Under the pieces are notes generated by a model. The model did no database searches and was not told the origin of the DNA. It was given only the letters and a program-made list of their open reading frames with translations. A stretch of DNA of 64,000 nucleotides, from the NCBI RefSeq assembly GCF_021130785.1, contig NC_060208.1:170804501-170868500 (forward strand), in the 5' to 3' direction. Each line of letters begins with the position of its first letter. The first letter of the stretch is position 1. The position numbers and the translations under genes are program-made. The DNA is from Homalodisca vitripennis (Eukaryota; Arthropoda; Insecta; Hemiptera; Cicadellidae). Below, piece after piece: positions 1-13,284 of this stretch.

Positions 1-384
1 AATTTCAAGAAGAAGAAAAACATTTTTATATTGAAAAATACATATTGTTATTTCTATGTACTATATTTTTTGAGTAATTAATAACAGTACGATTTTTACT
101 CTTAATATTATATAATTTAAATCAATACGAATATATATGTTGTCGTTTACACTAAATATAATTTTTTTAACTATGTGAAACAAGACAGAGGAAGGTACAA
201 AATTGGGAGGAAGGATATGAGCACGAGGCTGTACATTGTACTGTGTACTGTCAAAGCTAACAAAGTTGGCGACACACTTGTGTTTCTACTGGAACTAACT
301 TCGCCTCCGGCAACCGCGAAATTGACATTTCTTTATCAACGTCTTCGTGTAAACAGAAAGAGTACAACATTTCCACAGGATTTT
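1..384. other. AT-rich stretch, no gene seen
   Basis: This is AT-rich DNA with one short open frame on the + strand (175-423). That frame runs into the 76-bp repeat array and resembles no protein family I know, so I treat it as chance. Confidence 0.5.
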
Positions 385-1080
385 CCGGTATACGATACAC
401 AGCAAATACCAATTTCTTGTTGAGACTACAAAACCACTGTTATCCACAACTCAACAACAACTGGTATACGATACACAGCAAATACCAATTTCTTGTTGAG
501 ACTACAAAACCACCGTTATCCACAACTCAACAACAACTGGTATACGATACACAGCAAATACCAATTTCTTGTTGAGACTACAAAACCACTGTTATCCACA
601 ACTCAACAACAACTGGTATACGATACACAGCAAATACCAATTTCTTGTTGAGACTACAAAACCACTGTTATCCACAACTCAACAACAACTGGTATACGAT
701 ACACAGCAAATACCAATTTCTTGTTGAGACTACAAAACCACTGTTATCCACAACTCAACAACAACTGGTATACGATACACAGCAAATACCAATTTCTTGT
801 TGAGACTACAAAACCACTGTTATCCACAACTCAACAACAACTGGTATACGATACACAGCAAATACCAATTTCTTGTTGAGACTACAAAACCACTGTTATC
901 CACAACTCAACAACAACTGGTATACGATACACAGCAAATACCAATTTCTTGTTGAGACTACAAAACCACTGTTATCCACAACTCAACAACAACTGGTATA
1001 CGATACACAGCAAATACCAATTTCTTGTTGAGACTACAACTACACCACGTTTACACAACTCAACAACAACTGGTATACGA
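385..1080. repeat. Minisatellite, 76-bp unit, nine copies plus a partial
   Basis: The motif GGTATACGATACACAGCA recurs with an exact 76-bp step (copies begin near 385, 461, 537, 613, 689, 765, 841, 917 and 993, with a partial copy at 1069). The first eight copies are nearly identical, differing by single bases such as CACTG/CACCG. The ninth has diverged in its second half. Each unit contains TTGTTGAG and, about 25 bases later, CTCAACAA, so each copy can fold into an 8-bp-stem hairpin. The near identity points to recent amplification or ongoing homogenisation. Confidence 0.95.
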
Positions 1081-2329
1081 ATATTTGGTGATATATTTTA
1101 TGGCTACGGTTGATTTCTTGTTAATGATTCACTAAAATGAATGACTACTTGAATGAATGATTGTAAATTATTAGAGGCTGATATTATTCGTTAAACAGTA
1201 AAAAAAGGCTTGAAAGGGTTTCTTCTAATTAAAATACATGTTTCTTCTAATTAGCGTATCAAGCTGATAAATTCAAACAAACTCGACATTTTGCAAAATT
1301 ATGAACATCAACAAAATATGAGTATAGATACCAAAAGAAATATAATGTTGGATCCAAATGTTGCAATCAAATTTCAGTAAGGATTTCTTAGAAATACTCG
1401 TATGACTGTTGATATTGGTTTATCGTGTTGCAGTTCTTTGTAAATACTTTATCGGTTACTACACTGATAGTTGCTAATTATTATGTTATGTGCCTATTAA
1501 AAGCGATTTTAAAGTAAAACTCTAAAAAATCACCGTAACACTTTTATTTTTCACTAAAGTTAGACAAATAACTAAAACTATATATACAACTAAATACAGT
1601 GGATTTTTCATTAGATTTAATTACAAAACGTCACTCTTGGCAAAATTGTTGGAAGAGTGACGTTGTCGAGATATTTAATTTTGTAAACTTGTAAATTCCA
1701 CAAATTGAAGCGAAAAATAACATCGTTTATTCTATTTTTTATGTTCTTTTTTTGGCACAAGTTTCCAAGATTAAAAACAAAACAAAGATTTACTTGTGTT
1801 AACTTGACTTGTTTTAAGATCTGATATTTAAAAATGTATTAATCCCATAACGACATACCGACACTAAACAAGCAAGATAGGAAACCTTTTGTGGTCTGTT
1901 GACTTTACTGCCATTTCCTGAACCTGCACAACCTCTTGTGAAACACCGTACTTATATATAATGAGAGGGTTTTTCTGACGTGCTGATGGGCCGCCAAGCA
2001 CTCTCAGTATTTCCTGGAGATATTGTATTGGAATTCTGGGAATCGCAATTGAAAATGATGACATCATTCATTCAAAGTTGTTAAATGCCAGTGTCTACTG
2101 TCATAGAAGAAGGTATCATAAGAATTAACAGCTGGCTATTTGTAAACAGACAACTCTTTCTTTTACTTCAGATCAATGGATTGTTGTAAACTGTCATTTG
2201 AGGTTGTTCTAGCTTTGTGCCATGTCGTCTACGGTAGGGCAGAAAGCTTTGTGCTGTGTTTGGTCTGTTACTTATAGTAATGAGGGAGAAGTACGTAGAT
2301 AATTTCAATATTCAATAATTTCAGTGATT
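1081..2329. other. AT-rich stretch without recognisable gene
   Basis: No coding similarity is visible on either strand. The only structure I see is the short hairpin listed separately. A 67-codon - strand frame at 1864-2067 has no recognisable motif. Confidence 0.45.
1627..1664. repeat. Perfect 12-bp inverted repeat (hairpin)
   Basis: AACGTCACTCTT is followed by a 14-base spacer and then its exact reverse complement AAGAGTGACGTT. There is no T-run or other sign of a transcription terminator. It may be the remnant of a small transposon or a structured RNA; the sequence does not say which. Confidence 0.7.
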
Positions 2330-3213
2330 GAACCCTACTTTGGTATTATCCGGAAGCCATTATTTTTAGGAGAGTTTTTCTTAAAGAGCGCCATAAAACT
2401 ATATTATTAGACATTATAAGAACAGACTTTGACTTACTTTGAAAATTAAATGTCATTATGACAACTGCTTCTTTGCGAGAGGGAGGCCATTCTGACCCTA
2501 TCTGCAATAAGTTACTGGGCTATATAAGTAAGTTTAGATTAGGTTATCATAAATATGTCACTAATGGTACCAAAATTAAAGAAAACCTTTACGAGCGCTC
2601 ACGTGATCTGAGCTTGAATTTTATTACTATCTAGAGGGATGTTTTTATTTTTCGCCAAAAGTGCGGGACGGCGCCGACCGAGGCCCGCACTGATGGCCAG
2701 GGACATTTCCGATCTGTACTTTCCCGATCTCAGATCGTCCAACTACTCCGAGGTCAAATCACGATCTGGTACGAGATCCGCGGTTGGGAAAGTACCGATC
2801 AGAAATGACCCATCAGTGCGGGCCCTGGTCATCAGTGGGGGTTCCGGTGCCCACTTCAGGATTACCTCGCATTTCTAGCGAATAAAGATAAACAGCCCTA
2901 AAAATAGTACCTAAATTCAAGCTCATTTCATGTGAACGCTCGTTAAACTTTTTATATTCCATAACAAGTACGTATGTATTCACCTACTTATATAGCCTTA
3001 TAACAAATAGTAGATAGGGACAGTGTGGCCTACTTCTGCCAAACATCGCCGATATCGCTTCCATTTGGGAGGCATAAAACAAGAACCAATCGTCATAATT
3101 ATATGTAGCCTAATTTATCAAATAAATTATGTTCTTTCTAATAATAGAGTTGTTTAAGTCCTCGGCAACTTAATCCAGAAATAGTGGCCTCGGGATAATA
3201 CCAAAGTAACCCC
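2330..3213. mobile_element. Large fold-back element, degenerate inverted arms of about 430 bp
   Basis: Reading inward from both ends gives matching blocks in inverted orientation: ACTTTGGTATTATCC near 2337 against the complement near 3190-3210, then CTATTATTAGA, CCCTATCT, GGCTATATAAGTA (2519 against about 2990), and ACGAGCG...GAGCTTGAATTT (2590 against about 2945). A GC-rich core forms the last part of the hairpin. The arms are interrupted by small unpaired parts, so this is an old copy. No transposase is present. The ends resemble those of the element at 47517-48608. No target duplication could be identified. Confidence 0.75.
2683..2827. repeat. GC-rich inner inverted repeat of the fold-back element
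   Basis: CCCGCACTGATGG...CATTTC.GATC..TACTTTCCC (2684 onward) is repeated in inverted orientation up to about 2825. The segment is much richer in G+C than its surroundings. The open frame crossing it (2639-2878, +) is a by-product of the palindrome and not a credible gene. Confidence 0.75.
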
Positions 3214-3225
3214 ACCTTCAGAGCT

Positions 3226-3226
<1 letters not shown>

Positions 3227-3262
<36 letters not shown>
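3227..3262. repeat. Poly(T) tract, 36 T
   Basis: An uninterrupted run of T lies just right of the fold-back element. It could be the poly(A) tail of a - strand retroposed sequence, but no body of such an element is recognisable next to it. Confidence 0.9.
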
Positions 3263-3265
<3 letters not shown>

Positions 3266-4740
3266 GGAAGTCTACAGAAGTATTGTTGGCAGCCACCTGA
3301 TTTATGAATGGCCGTTAATGTGTTTGCTGCTATTCTTAAATCTCCAAAAATTTACAGTTGAAGAAGTTCGGACTTGAATATACAAGCAGGGTGGAGATCT
3401 ACATTGCACTCAAGAAATGCTCAATTAACTAGTCGTTGGATTGGAAGCGCATTATCGATTGGCGACCAGGACTCACTGAACTTAACACACTTTTGACTGA
3501 TATACTTCATATCGTAACAAGATATTACGAAACTCCCTGAAAGTCATTGTTTCTAATGACATTTTTTTAATAAGTTAAAAATTCTGACAAAACGTGAATA
3601 AAAATAGATCTCAATAATAGTTTTAAATCATATTCTATTTAAAAAACAAATGAACAATAGAGCGGGGTGTGTTACAATACATTATATAAGTTAAAAAGAA
3701 GTGACAATACTACCTTGCCATCTGACTTGAATCTATTGATGTTGTTGACGTTTCATACAATTTCTTATCCGGGAACTTCCATTCCCATGAAATATGCAGA
3801 AGTATATTGACTAAATTTAAGTCATTGACAAATAATTGAATCAAGCAGTTTCTTACCAAGCTTATTTTAAAACTCTGTGGTTCACAGTTATACGAAAATT
3901 CACACATCAGACGAGATTATATTACGTGATGGAAGTAAAATAACATTTACCAGTCATGAAATACAATATATCATTAAGGTATCTGTATATGTACCAGTAA
4001 TAAGTGAGGCATCTATTAGTGTTATATTATTAATCATTGAAACTAGACCTGCAGTTGTGGAGTGCGAATCACGAATTATAGTATAACAGAGGTCCGGATA
4101 AGTGTCGCATTTCTATTACTAAACGGTCAAAACTGCACCGCAAATGGAATTATGGAATGGAACATGGAATGTTTACAATAATTAGTCACTATAACAAAGT
4201 ATAGAATAGAAGTGTAATCATACAAATGCTTAGGGACACTTTTTATTTATGTCAAGCAGCTGAAGATTTTAAATTTTGAAGAAATTAAACCAGTATACTT
4301 ATGTGCAATCTCTTCTTACGGAATTCCTGCGTGGAACTTTTCTGTCACATCTCAAACCTTTAGGTTTAGTTTTAAAATCTATGCAAAAAAGTCTTACAGC
4401 TTTTTTCAAAGAATGTAAGGTAGATAATGTTAAAAAAAATTTTGGAATCCTGCGAATCTAAAAGATTAATACATTTTAATTATTATTATCTATAAATATA
4501 AGATCACATACAACAATTTTCATTAAAAACACATTTTCATGCCGTTATACTTGAATGTTCATAAACCTTCATATAATTTAGAACCGTTCTTATAGAAAAA
4601 TAACAGTTTTTAGTATAAATACTCCTTTAAAATTATTATAATAGTTATATAACGTTAAATATTCATTTTTATGAAGTACAAGTTTTTCAACACATTCATT
4701 ATTCAATTTTAAGCATAAATAACTAGTTTTGAAATGTCAT
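3263..4740. other. AT-rich stretch without recognisable gene
   Basis: Several 60-70-codon frames occur on both strands (3710-3907 -, 3877-4086 +, 4276-4461 +). None shows a domain, consistent codon bias or plausible splice context. Confidence 0.45.
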
Positions 4741-4744
4741 CCCT

Positions 4745-4960
4745 CAAACCGAATATTGGCTGAGCTTAGCGAAGGCTATATATTACTCGTGAGACTGGAA
4801 ACATTTTATTTCTGTCTGTCTGTCCGCACGATATCTCGAAAACAAAATGACCTACAGACTTGAAATTTAACATTAAGTTTCTTTTCTATATGGGCAACTC
4901 TGAGTTCGATGTTGGAGTTCCATGTCGCTCCATTGGATTTGACTAAGCGTTAGCGAATAT
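4745..4960 (+). repeat. Dispersed repeat of the TTGGCTGAGC...CTGTCCGCACGATATCTC type
   Basis: TTGGCTGAGCTTAGCGAAGGC, a CTGTCTGTCTGTCCGC block, ATATCTCGAAAAC, and AGACTTGAAATTTAACATTAAG follow in order. The same succession, diverged, appears at 40165-40375, and its later half appears at 37555-37790. Three related copies in one window show an interspersed family. The class (SINE, MITE or LINE fragment) is not clear. Confidence 0.55.
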
Positions 4961-6899
4961 TTTTACATTGAACTTATGAAACTATGGACAGTAGCGAGAA
5001 AATAGTAGAACAAATAAGTTTTTAAACAAACTCAGTACACTCACACATGTAGTCCAACCATCCCTTCACATACAACATAATTTTATGGTGACTTTGTGTT
5101 GAAACTTTTATTATTTAAACACTGACATAAAATCCAATTTATCGTGAAAATGTTTAATGTATCATGTGGCAAGATATCTCTAGAAAGATTTCATCTGTTG
5201 ACTGGAAATCTGCCAATAATGAAATGAGCTTTAGACTTGAAATTTTGAATTGAGCCTAAGTGAAGCCTGTTACGCGTCACGTGTTGTGTTGTACTACATT
5301 GTAATTTTCTTAACGAAATGAAACGCGAAGACCAAGAATGAGTGTAATCAAAGTTAAGTGTGTAGAAAGCTGCAGAGAAGGAAGTAAGGTGCAGAACTGT
5401 AAAGTTTGCTTAAGCTTAGTTACAAGTTCGCTGCGGCAAGTTACAGTCGTAGAGGTGGCTTTTAGATTACTTCGGTTTATCCAAAGTGCTGGGTTCCGGT
5501 CGATCTACACACTTAACATACCTCTGTAGGCGAGTCCAAAGTTTTCGTGACTAGAGCCGCGTATTTATGTGTCTACGCCAATTTAAATAAACTCTTTTCA
5601 GTGTCTTCTACTTTATAATGTATTGTTATTATATCTTTAAAGTATTATTAGTTAATCACAATTAATAAATTAATTTACCCTTAACTGTTCAAGGATTGAG
5701 CTACAGCAATAATGTCAATGAATATTTTTGAAGTTGATCTAAAATGTATGCTTTTCCACTTCAATTATATTATACATCCTTCACTCATAAGCAAATCTTT
5801 AATACTTTTACTGCGAAACTACCGACTTTAGAATAGTCAATGTGTTAAACTATTTTTACTCTCTATTTTGTTACCGCCGACTCTTTAATCTATTGATTTG
5901 GTGAAATGATAAATTTATCGACGTTTCAATACAATTCTTTGTGTATACAATCTCTTATTGACGATGGGTTGATTTGAAATAAAAACAGTATTTCGGACAT
6001 TTGGAATCATTTTAAGTTACATGTATATAACACAACGTACTGATGATGGGAAGCACTCCTCTTCTTCCTGTATAAGAATACTCGATACATAGAGTTATCG
6101 AGTCTTTCTTATTCAGTTCTTCAAACGTAATCCAAATGCAGCTTCATAAAACTAGCAGATCAGCCACTAAGTCAATCTTCTTTTCAAGTTAGGCCACTTT
6201 ATGTACCAACATTAAAAAGGATTAACATGGAAATAAACAAATTTAACAATGAAAGAATTACAAATTTATTCCTTTTGGCACCTTATGTTAGAATAATTTC
6301 CACATAAACTCATTAACGGGTATTTAGATGCATATAGGACCTAACCTTTCTCTGTTTAATGTGTTAAAACACAACTGTAGATATCATATGTCATATTTAC
6401 AAATACGAGACACATTTTTTTAAGTTCTTACATCAGATATTGCCTGGGTCAGCCAGTATTTAGTAACGCATCACGTTTCGCAAACAGAAAACTCTGAAAA
6501 GGATTTTCACCGTCTGAAAACTCATCAATACCTGCCGCTTTAAAATAGTGTTTCTCTGGACTCCTCTCATATGTCGCAAGGGAGCATTTTCATTATCTTG
6601 GCACAGATCTCATTCAGCAGAGCAAACGTCTGATGTGCTGTCTTAACTTATCTGCCTTACGAAATAAATGAATAAGCCCTTTATTGTGACAGGCGAGGTA
6701 ATGACTGCTACTTAAAACCTATCTAAATAAATATAAATACAACATTATTTGTAACTAAAATACAATTCATAATAAATAGCATATACAAGTAAATAAGGAA
6801 TTAATATGTTTAAAATAAAACAAAAATTCAACTTAAAAGTATTAAAACTGGTTTCATACATAAGTATATAGATACTATTCCATCATCAGGAATAGTATT
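4961..6899. other. AT-rich stretch without recognisable gene
   Basis: Only short frames without domains are present, such as 63 codons at 5338-5529 (+). Confidence 0.45.
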
Positions 6900-7050
6900 A
6901 TTAAATATTTTGAAACCGTTTTTACCATATCTAGAGGATTATCTATGATGTTAATAATGGATGTAATTATATAGATGGATTTATGGTGATATAGATATAT
7001 TGTAGGTGTTATTAATTTGTATTTGGGAAATAAATATTATTCATTCATTC
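6900..7050 (+). repeat. Possible 3' end of a non-LTR retrotransposon
   Basis: The stretch ends in GGGAAATAAATATT followed by ATTCATTCATTCAT, the kind of polyadenylation-like signal plus short-repeat tail found at the 3' ends of CR1/Jockey-like LINEs in insects. No reverse-transcriptase coding sequence is recognisable upstream, so this would be a heavily 5'-truncated copy. Confidence 0.35.
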
Positions 7051-9771
7051 ATAAGTATATAGATATAATATATTATACATGAACATTAAAAATCAAAGTA
7101 ACAGTTTCTTCGTAAGTATAAAATGATAAATTATAATACTTGGTTGCTTATCTAAAAATTCCAATAGTACTATTTCTAAAACACACAGAAAATTACATAA
7201 TATAAAGAAAGTTATATTTAAAAATAAAATAAAATTTAATTAAATAGAAAATATAAAGGTAATAAAAATATGTCAATTAAAAAGATAAGATAAACCAAAT
7301 AGGATTAGTTTAAACATTTTTTTCAGTTTGAAGGACTTTAAAATAAAATACCTTTTTTGATAACTTCGAGATAAGAAAGTCATTAATGCGTACTTATAAC
7401 TATAACAATAAAATGCATCTAGTCAGTCCTTTGTTACGGTTAATAAGTTAAGATGATAGTTCAATAACAACTGTTTTTTGTATAATTCTTCTAGGGTTAT
7501 TTGAAAAATAGAAACTGCTTATATAGGGTAATATTTTTTCGGTTTTTGTAAATAAAGCTTATCATAATATAATTGTTTAGTTAATTATTTTCTGCTTACA
7601 TAGAATTTCACATAAATGAAAAATTTGAAATGGGTTCCCAAAGTTTTGAGAATTTTGAAAGGGGATTCCAAAGTTTTGGATACACTTGTAATTGGATCCT
7701 CCTGCAGGCTCTTGGTTGAGTCTTAAGTCCTTTGACGTCAATGTGGCGGTCGCTTAACTTCTATCCGTGTCTTGGGGTTTATTTGATTAACCCTAATCAA
7801 TATCTCTAATCCTGTTGTATTGTAATGTCTTAGAATTGGTATGGTTAATATTGTTTGAAAGTTTAGTCAGTTAGTTAGTAGAACATTAAGTTTCGTACTA
7901 TTTATTCAATTAATAATTGATTTAATACTATTCTTGAAATGACTTAAACGCATTTAAAAATTCATTATTAGACTAATTAAAGAGAATCTTCGTCATTGAA
8001 ACAGTAAGAAAGTTTAGATTCCTAATAAACTGTTAGTTCCTAAAGTCTGTTAGTTATAAACTGAAAGAATGTATGTGCTAATATTATTGTATGTAAAATT
8101 AAATTTTATAAAATGAATTACAGATTATAATATTATTTGCTTTTTGCTTTATTATATTCATTTGTAGAATACATTATCGGTACATGTTTATCTGTTTACA
8201 AATAATTTACCAAATAAATATAAAGGAGTGGGTTGAAATAAGGTGTATTTTACGTAATGAAACAAAAATAGAATGCAAACTCTTCATGCAAACTCTTTTA
8301 TGGTTAAAATTTGAATGTCAACCTCAGCAAAAGTTCAGAATCAGTACTTATGTTTCTTAACCTTTAGTTAGAGCACATAAAAATGTTTATTAAAACTTGT
8401 TTTATTGTATATTAATTTAAACAAACTCTCTAATAATATAAGTTTTATTTTTGTGAGGCCTTTCGTACTCAATGAGAACATCTTCGGACCCACACAACTG
8501 AATACAAGTAATAATAACAATAATAACATAAACAATTTTGTACTAAATAAAAACATATGTCATTAAAAATACAAAGAGACAATATTCTATGACAGCACAG
8601 TATGTTATATGTATATATACAAAATAAAGTTGATATTTCGTTAGATCAAATAAAGTAATTGTTTTATTGTGTTTTATTGTATTTCTTTAAAGAGACCTCA
8701 AGAGAGGCATTAAACTAGTTTTGTAATATAACTTTTACGACGGATTTATGATGCATTATTTTGATACACATTACCTAATAATACTAACGAAATTTATATA
8801 TGATTGTAAAATAACAGTACATCAACATCTACAAGTTTTAAATCATTTAAATTTCCAAAGATGTAACTTTACTTCATTTAATTAAATTAATATTTACTAT
8901 GTATTAGTTTACTATAAATATAAATTTACTAAAATATCTACTATAATAGTTACTAACACTTAATTTTTGCTCCAAATCCCGGCATTGGTAATATTAGGTC
9001 TGGCGATGTAAACTGTTTCCCCGATCTTCTAAATATTTTCTTTTTTAGAGATTATGTTGTTTTAATACATACTTTAATTTTCAGTTATCTTTGTAAAAAA
9101 AGTATTATTTCTTTACCAATACTGTAACATAGTAATATAGTTTGTAGCAGTTTTACTCTCCTTGTATCTGATGTTTACAACGAGTAAAGTAAGAAATGTT
9201 GTGCCCGGCTAAAATAAAGCCTGAAAATGATGATTGTCTTCTGGATTTTATGTAAATGAATCTGCGCATCCCCGGCCGGAGCGATGATAACATCGTATAA
9301 AAAGTGTTATATTAGCGGCTCTAACATAATAAACAATAATGAATTCAGTTATGAATTGATTTGGTTCCAGTAAAGCGCTTATTTCTAGACTAATGTGGGA
9401 ACTCGTTGCTTTCTCAATTATTCATTTAACTAAATTATGGTTCACAAACGTGTTAAATCATAATTTGCATTTTAATGAAGTGCTGAAGTGGTGTAATTTT
9501 GATGAGAATTATCATTTAATTTTCGAATTAACTTATTTAAGCTCTATGTGTTTTTAGTTCCAGGTGACATTAAACCGTATTACGTTCAATATTATTAAGT
9601 TCAACCTGTATTATTATTATTATATATTATTAAGTGCGCCACAGTTGCGTTATGTACACTCTCTTATTTCCCTGAATCATGGAATTTATTATTCAAGCAT
9701 CCTTAGCCAGAGATTACTTTAAAATCTTGTCGTCCAAGGCCTACACCGCGGATACTAAATGGAGTGTTAAT
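7051..9771. other. AT-rich stretch without recognisable gene
   Basis: It is very AT-rich with scattered simple sequence. The open frames are short (the longest are 62-63 codons, at 8368-8556 - and 9679-9870 +, the latter running into a dispersed repeat) and carry no domain signal. Confidence 0.45.
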
Positions 9772-10028
9772 GTGCGATATTTCTTTTTTAGGCAGCAGTC
9801 GACATCTACTACTCAGTTACTAATAGATTACTCGTACCTCCACGACTTCATCAACCTTAAAGCAATTTAATCACATTTAGCGCTGGACTTGCACATGGTG
9901 ATAAAAGGACAGCCTTTTACTCTTAAAATTGTTCAAATAGATGGACACTCCTAGAAACTACACAAAATATTCCATCTTTAAAATTTAAAATGCGGTGTTA
10001 TTTCTATGGCGGATAAGTAAATAAGGTT
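9772..10028 (+). repeat. Dispersed repeat, copy 1 (inverted copy at 18140-18402)
   Basis: This block, from CGATATTTC..TTTTTAGGCAGCAGTCGAC through CACATGGTGATAAAA to GGCGGATAAGTA, matches the reverse complement of 18140-18402 closely over about 260 bp. It is a medium-copy repeat of unknown class. The 63-codon frame in it is not coding. Confidence 0.75.
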
Positions 10029-10071
10029 ACAAATTCTTGTACCTTCAAGCCATTCCTAAGCATTCTATAAT

Positions 10072-10180
10072 CTGAAAACCATGCCATAGGAGAGACCACT
10101 GCATTCTGAGATCCACACCTACCTGAAAACCATGCCATAGGAGAGACCACTGCATTCTGAGATCCACACCTACCTGAAAA
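10072..10180. repeat. Tandem duplication, 51-bp unit, two copies
   Basis: CTGAAAACCATGCCATAGG through CCACACCTAC occurs at 10072 and again without change at 10123. A third start (CTGAAAA) follows at 10174. Identity of the copies implies a recent duplication. Confidence 0.95.
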
Positions 10181-13144
10181 GATCCAATAAGACTAAACTC
10201 GGAGTACTAGTAAAAGTTCAGTCTTCTCTTTTTTACAAGGTTTCGTTCAGAGCAAAGTTAGTGACTTAAGGGAGGTGAAAGATGGTTCCATTCATATTGT
10301 GCAATAGCTAGCCAGCGGCAGCACAACAGAACAGACAACGCTCAACGTGCTCCCACAACATAAGTCCATCTTATTATACCGTAAGTACTCACTAAGAAAG
10401 GAACACTAAGAAGGGACATCAAGGTCTCCGACTAACGTGTTCCGTCCTACTGACCTCAGATAAATCAGTAGCTACTACTTTATCATAAGAGCTATTCCAC
10501 CACATGGAGTTTGTATATAAGATCAATTTCTTAACGCTGTTCAAAAAAACTATTTTTCTCTTGGATTTCTTGGCTCTTCAACACACTGCTCTTTATTCAT
10601 TACAACATGGTAGCTGTTGAAATAATATCAATATGTAACCTTAAAAGGCCGCCTAATTATTTATGACTAACAGTTCCCCACGGCCTTTTACTCGTTTTTT
10701 TATTAAATGACAGGTACGTGATAGCCATGTTATTTTTTAAATGGCTCAATAAACACTTCTGAAAATAAGAGGTAACTGTAAGATATTCCAGTGTCCTAAT
10801 CCACTTCAGAACAGTTGGAATTTAAGATTAAATAGCAATGCTTTGGGGTTTTGAAGTTGGAGAGTAAAACCATTTTTATGAGTGAATGAAAAGCACAAAT
10901 TTCACTGTAAGATTGCAAAATATTTTAATGAATAGCTCTAACAATTTCAGTAATACTTGAATAATTTAGGATAGATATTCATCCAATATTGAGTCAATCG
11001 TAGTAATATACTCGATTCAGTATAAAAGTGTTTACTTTCTGTTCTTTTAATCATCTTCCGGTCTCAATTATTCCCCGTGCTCTATATACGTTTGCAATGT
11101 TGCCCCGAACAAGAAAATATTTACAATCATAGGTCTGAAAACTCTTTTTTGGTCAAAAAGCGTACGTTAAAAATCATGTACTTTTGATCTAAGGTATTCC
11201 CGACGCTGCGGCATAGCATTGTTTCTTTGTTTTTCCCGATCAAGAAGGGTAGTCTAAATAGTCCACCTCAGTGAAAAATGTCTACTTTTAGTTAAATGTT
11301 TGGTTTTTATGATAATGCATTAGTTTTTCTATTTAAATTATAAGACATATATGCCAAATTCCAACTTACTGAGACTTCGGGAAGGTGGAGAATCAGTGAA
11401 GAATGAGTGAGGGCTTTACCTTTTGTATAATAGACATAAACTATTTAGGAGTTACTCTATTATAAAATAGTAAACTTTTGGTTCGAACTAAAAATGCTAT
11501 ATTTTTTAATAGAGCTATTCCTAAAAACATTTCTGACATACAACATTGTTTTTGTTTATGGTTCAATATGGGAATGAGTAAAGCTTTTGAGGTGTGAATA
11601 AGTCGTAGCTATATAAGATGAAAACAATTATTGTGTACTTGATGAGACAATGAGGATGCTAATTCACCTGGAGTACAATATATTATTATATTTTGTAACC
11701 CATGTGTCTCTAATGTCCAAACAATGTAATTTTTTTCTTTGAGCTTCGTAGGCATCAACTTTGTTTTACTCTCTTCAGATGAACATGACTCCAGGATTCA
11801 AGGAGTCTAATCCGACAACATCATATTCCAGACGCTGCACTAAGAGGAAGGTGAACTGGAGCTAATCTCAACATTTTGAAGATTGCTTTGCGACATTGTG
11901 TTATAATAATAGATACCTTTAAAGTAATATGATGTAGGCTTGAAATTGAGATTTTCATAACGATAACAATCCCCAAGGGCCGTCCCTCCAATATAGGCGT
12001 GCAATGGTTAATACATAAACAAATTAGTTAAGATAGTCGTACAACATTGTGCAAAGCTTGTAGATTTAATCTGATAAGGTTTAATTAAAAACATTAAGAT
12101 GTTTCTGAAGATGTTACGTAATTTGTAAAATAATAATTTACTGTGCAATACGTGAAGTCTATTTTGCTTGTGATGTTTTTTTTTTAGATAATTTGGTTGT
12201 CATAAACTTTAGATCACACGCATTAAAAAATGATATTTAAATACAATACAAGATAATCCGTACTTAAATGTGAATAAGAAGAAGGAGGTGCACAAAGAGA
12301 GAAAAGGATTAAACAAAAAGACAATGTCACTCGCTGAAGTTGTTTTTACCAGCCATACGCCGCACGGTAGAGTTCAGGGATGTATCATCCTCCTAAATGA
12401 GTGTAGCAGGGGCGACACTCTGTCTATAGGCACATTTACAGATGAAAGCAGAGATGGCTTACAAACACAGTTCACACTCACTTGACATAGGGTAATGTTG
12501 TCAATTTAACCATGGAAAAACCACGCTTAACAATGGTTGTGAAAGACAAACTCCACTAACTTCTATAGTAAAAGCGGAACAATAGGGTTCTAGAAATACA
12601 GAAAGCAACATATGCTCGATCTCAAAACAAGCAAAATCGTTCAAGACCCACGCACTCATGATTCACATTTTAGAATGTCAGCCGGGGAAGCAATGCAGTC
12701 CGAGCTCTCAGTATTATCACGTGCCAGTACATGGCTAGAGAGGTGGGTCATAATACGTTGACCAATTACAGAGCAATCACCTAAATCTACACCAACGTCT
12801 ACTTCAATGCGGCCAATCCTTGCAGCTCATTGAGTATTATATTTAAAAATACAGATGTAAAATAAAATTAATTTCAAGGAGAAGTTATTTGTGATATTAT
12901 AAAAAACAGAGTTATAAATATTATACAGTGATTGTAATTTTAAAATCGTACGAATATTAAACGGCGTAGAAGAAAGGGTGGTTACGGAATTTTAACCCCC
13001 TTATGATTTATTGTAACGCCAAAGAATATGTATTATACAAATCCACTGTAAATATTCCACAGTAATCACACACAGATGAACAATCGCAATCCGCTATATT
13101 AGAGTAAGTGGTCGCACTTAGTGAATACCTGTAGATAAGAGTAA
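10181..13144. other. Stretch without recognisable gene
   Basis: It is mostly AT-rich. A somewhat more balanced patch (about 12280-12800) carries a 71-codon + frame (12270-12485) without recognisable domain. I see no splice-linked exons and no transposon ends. Confidence 0.4.
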
Positions 13145-13284
13145 GGCCCTGTGCACGTTACACGATTCTGGCCATCCGGGAAAAAACCCGGACAGTTGAA
13201 GCTGCGCGGTTCCACCCAGACGAGGAACTATCGGATAAATCAGATACAACACTTCATTGTTGTTGAAGGTGCGGTATTGTTAAT

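Noticed and set aside
385..1080. CRISPR-like array
   Set aside because: The repeat is continuous without unique spacers, and the genome is eukaryotic. It is a minisatellite.
2639..2878. 79-codon GC-rich frame
   Set aside because: It lies in the palindromic core of the fold-back element, and the high GC content and open frame follow from the inverted repeat.
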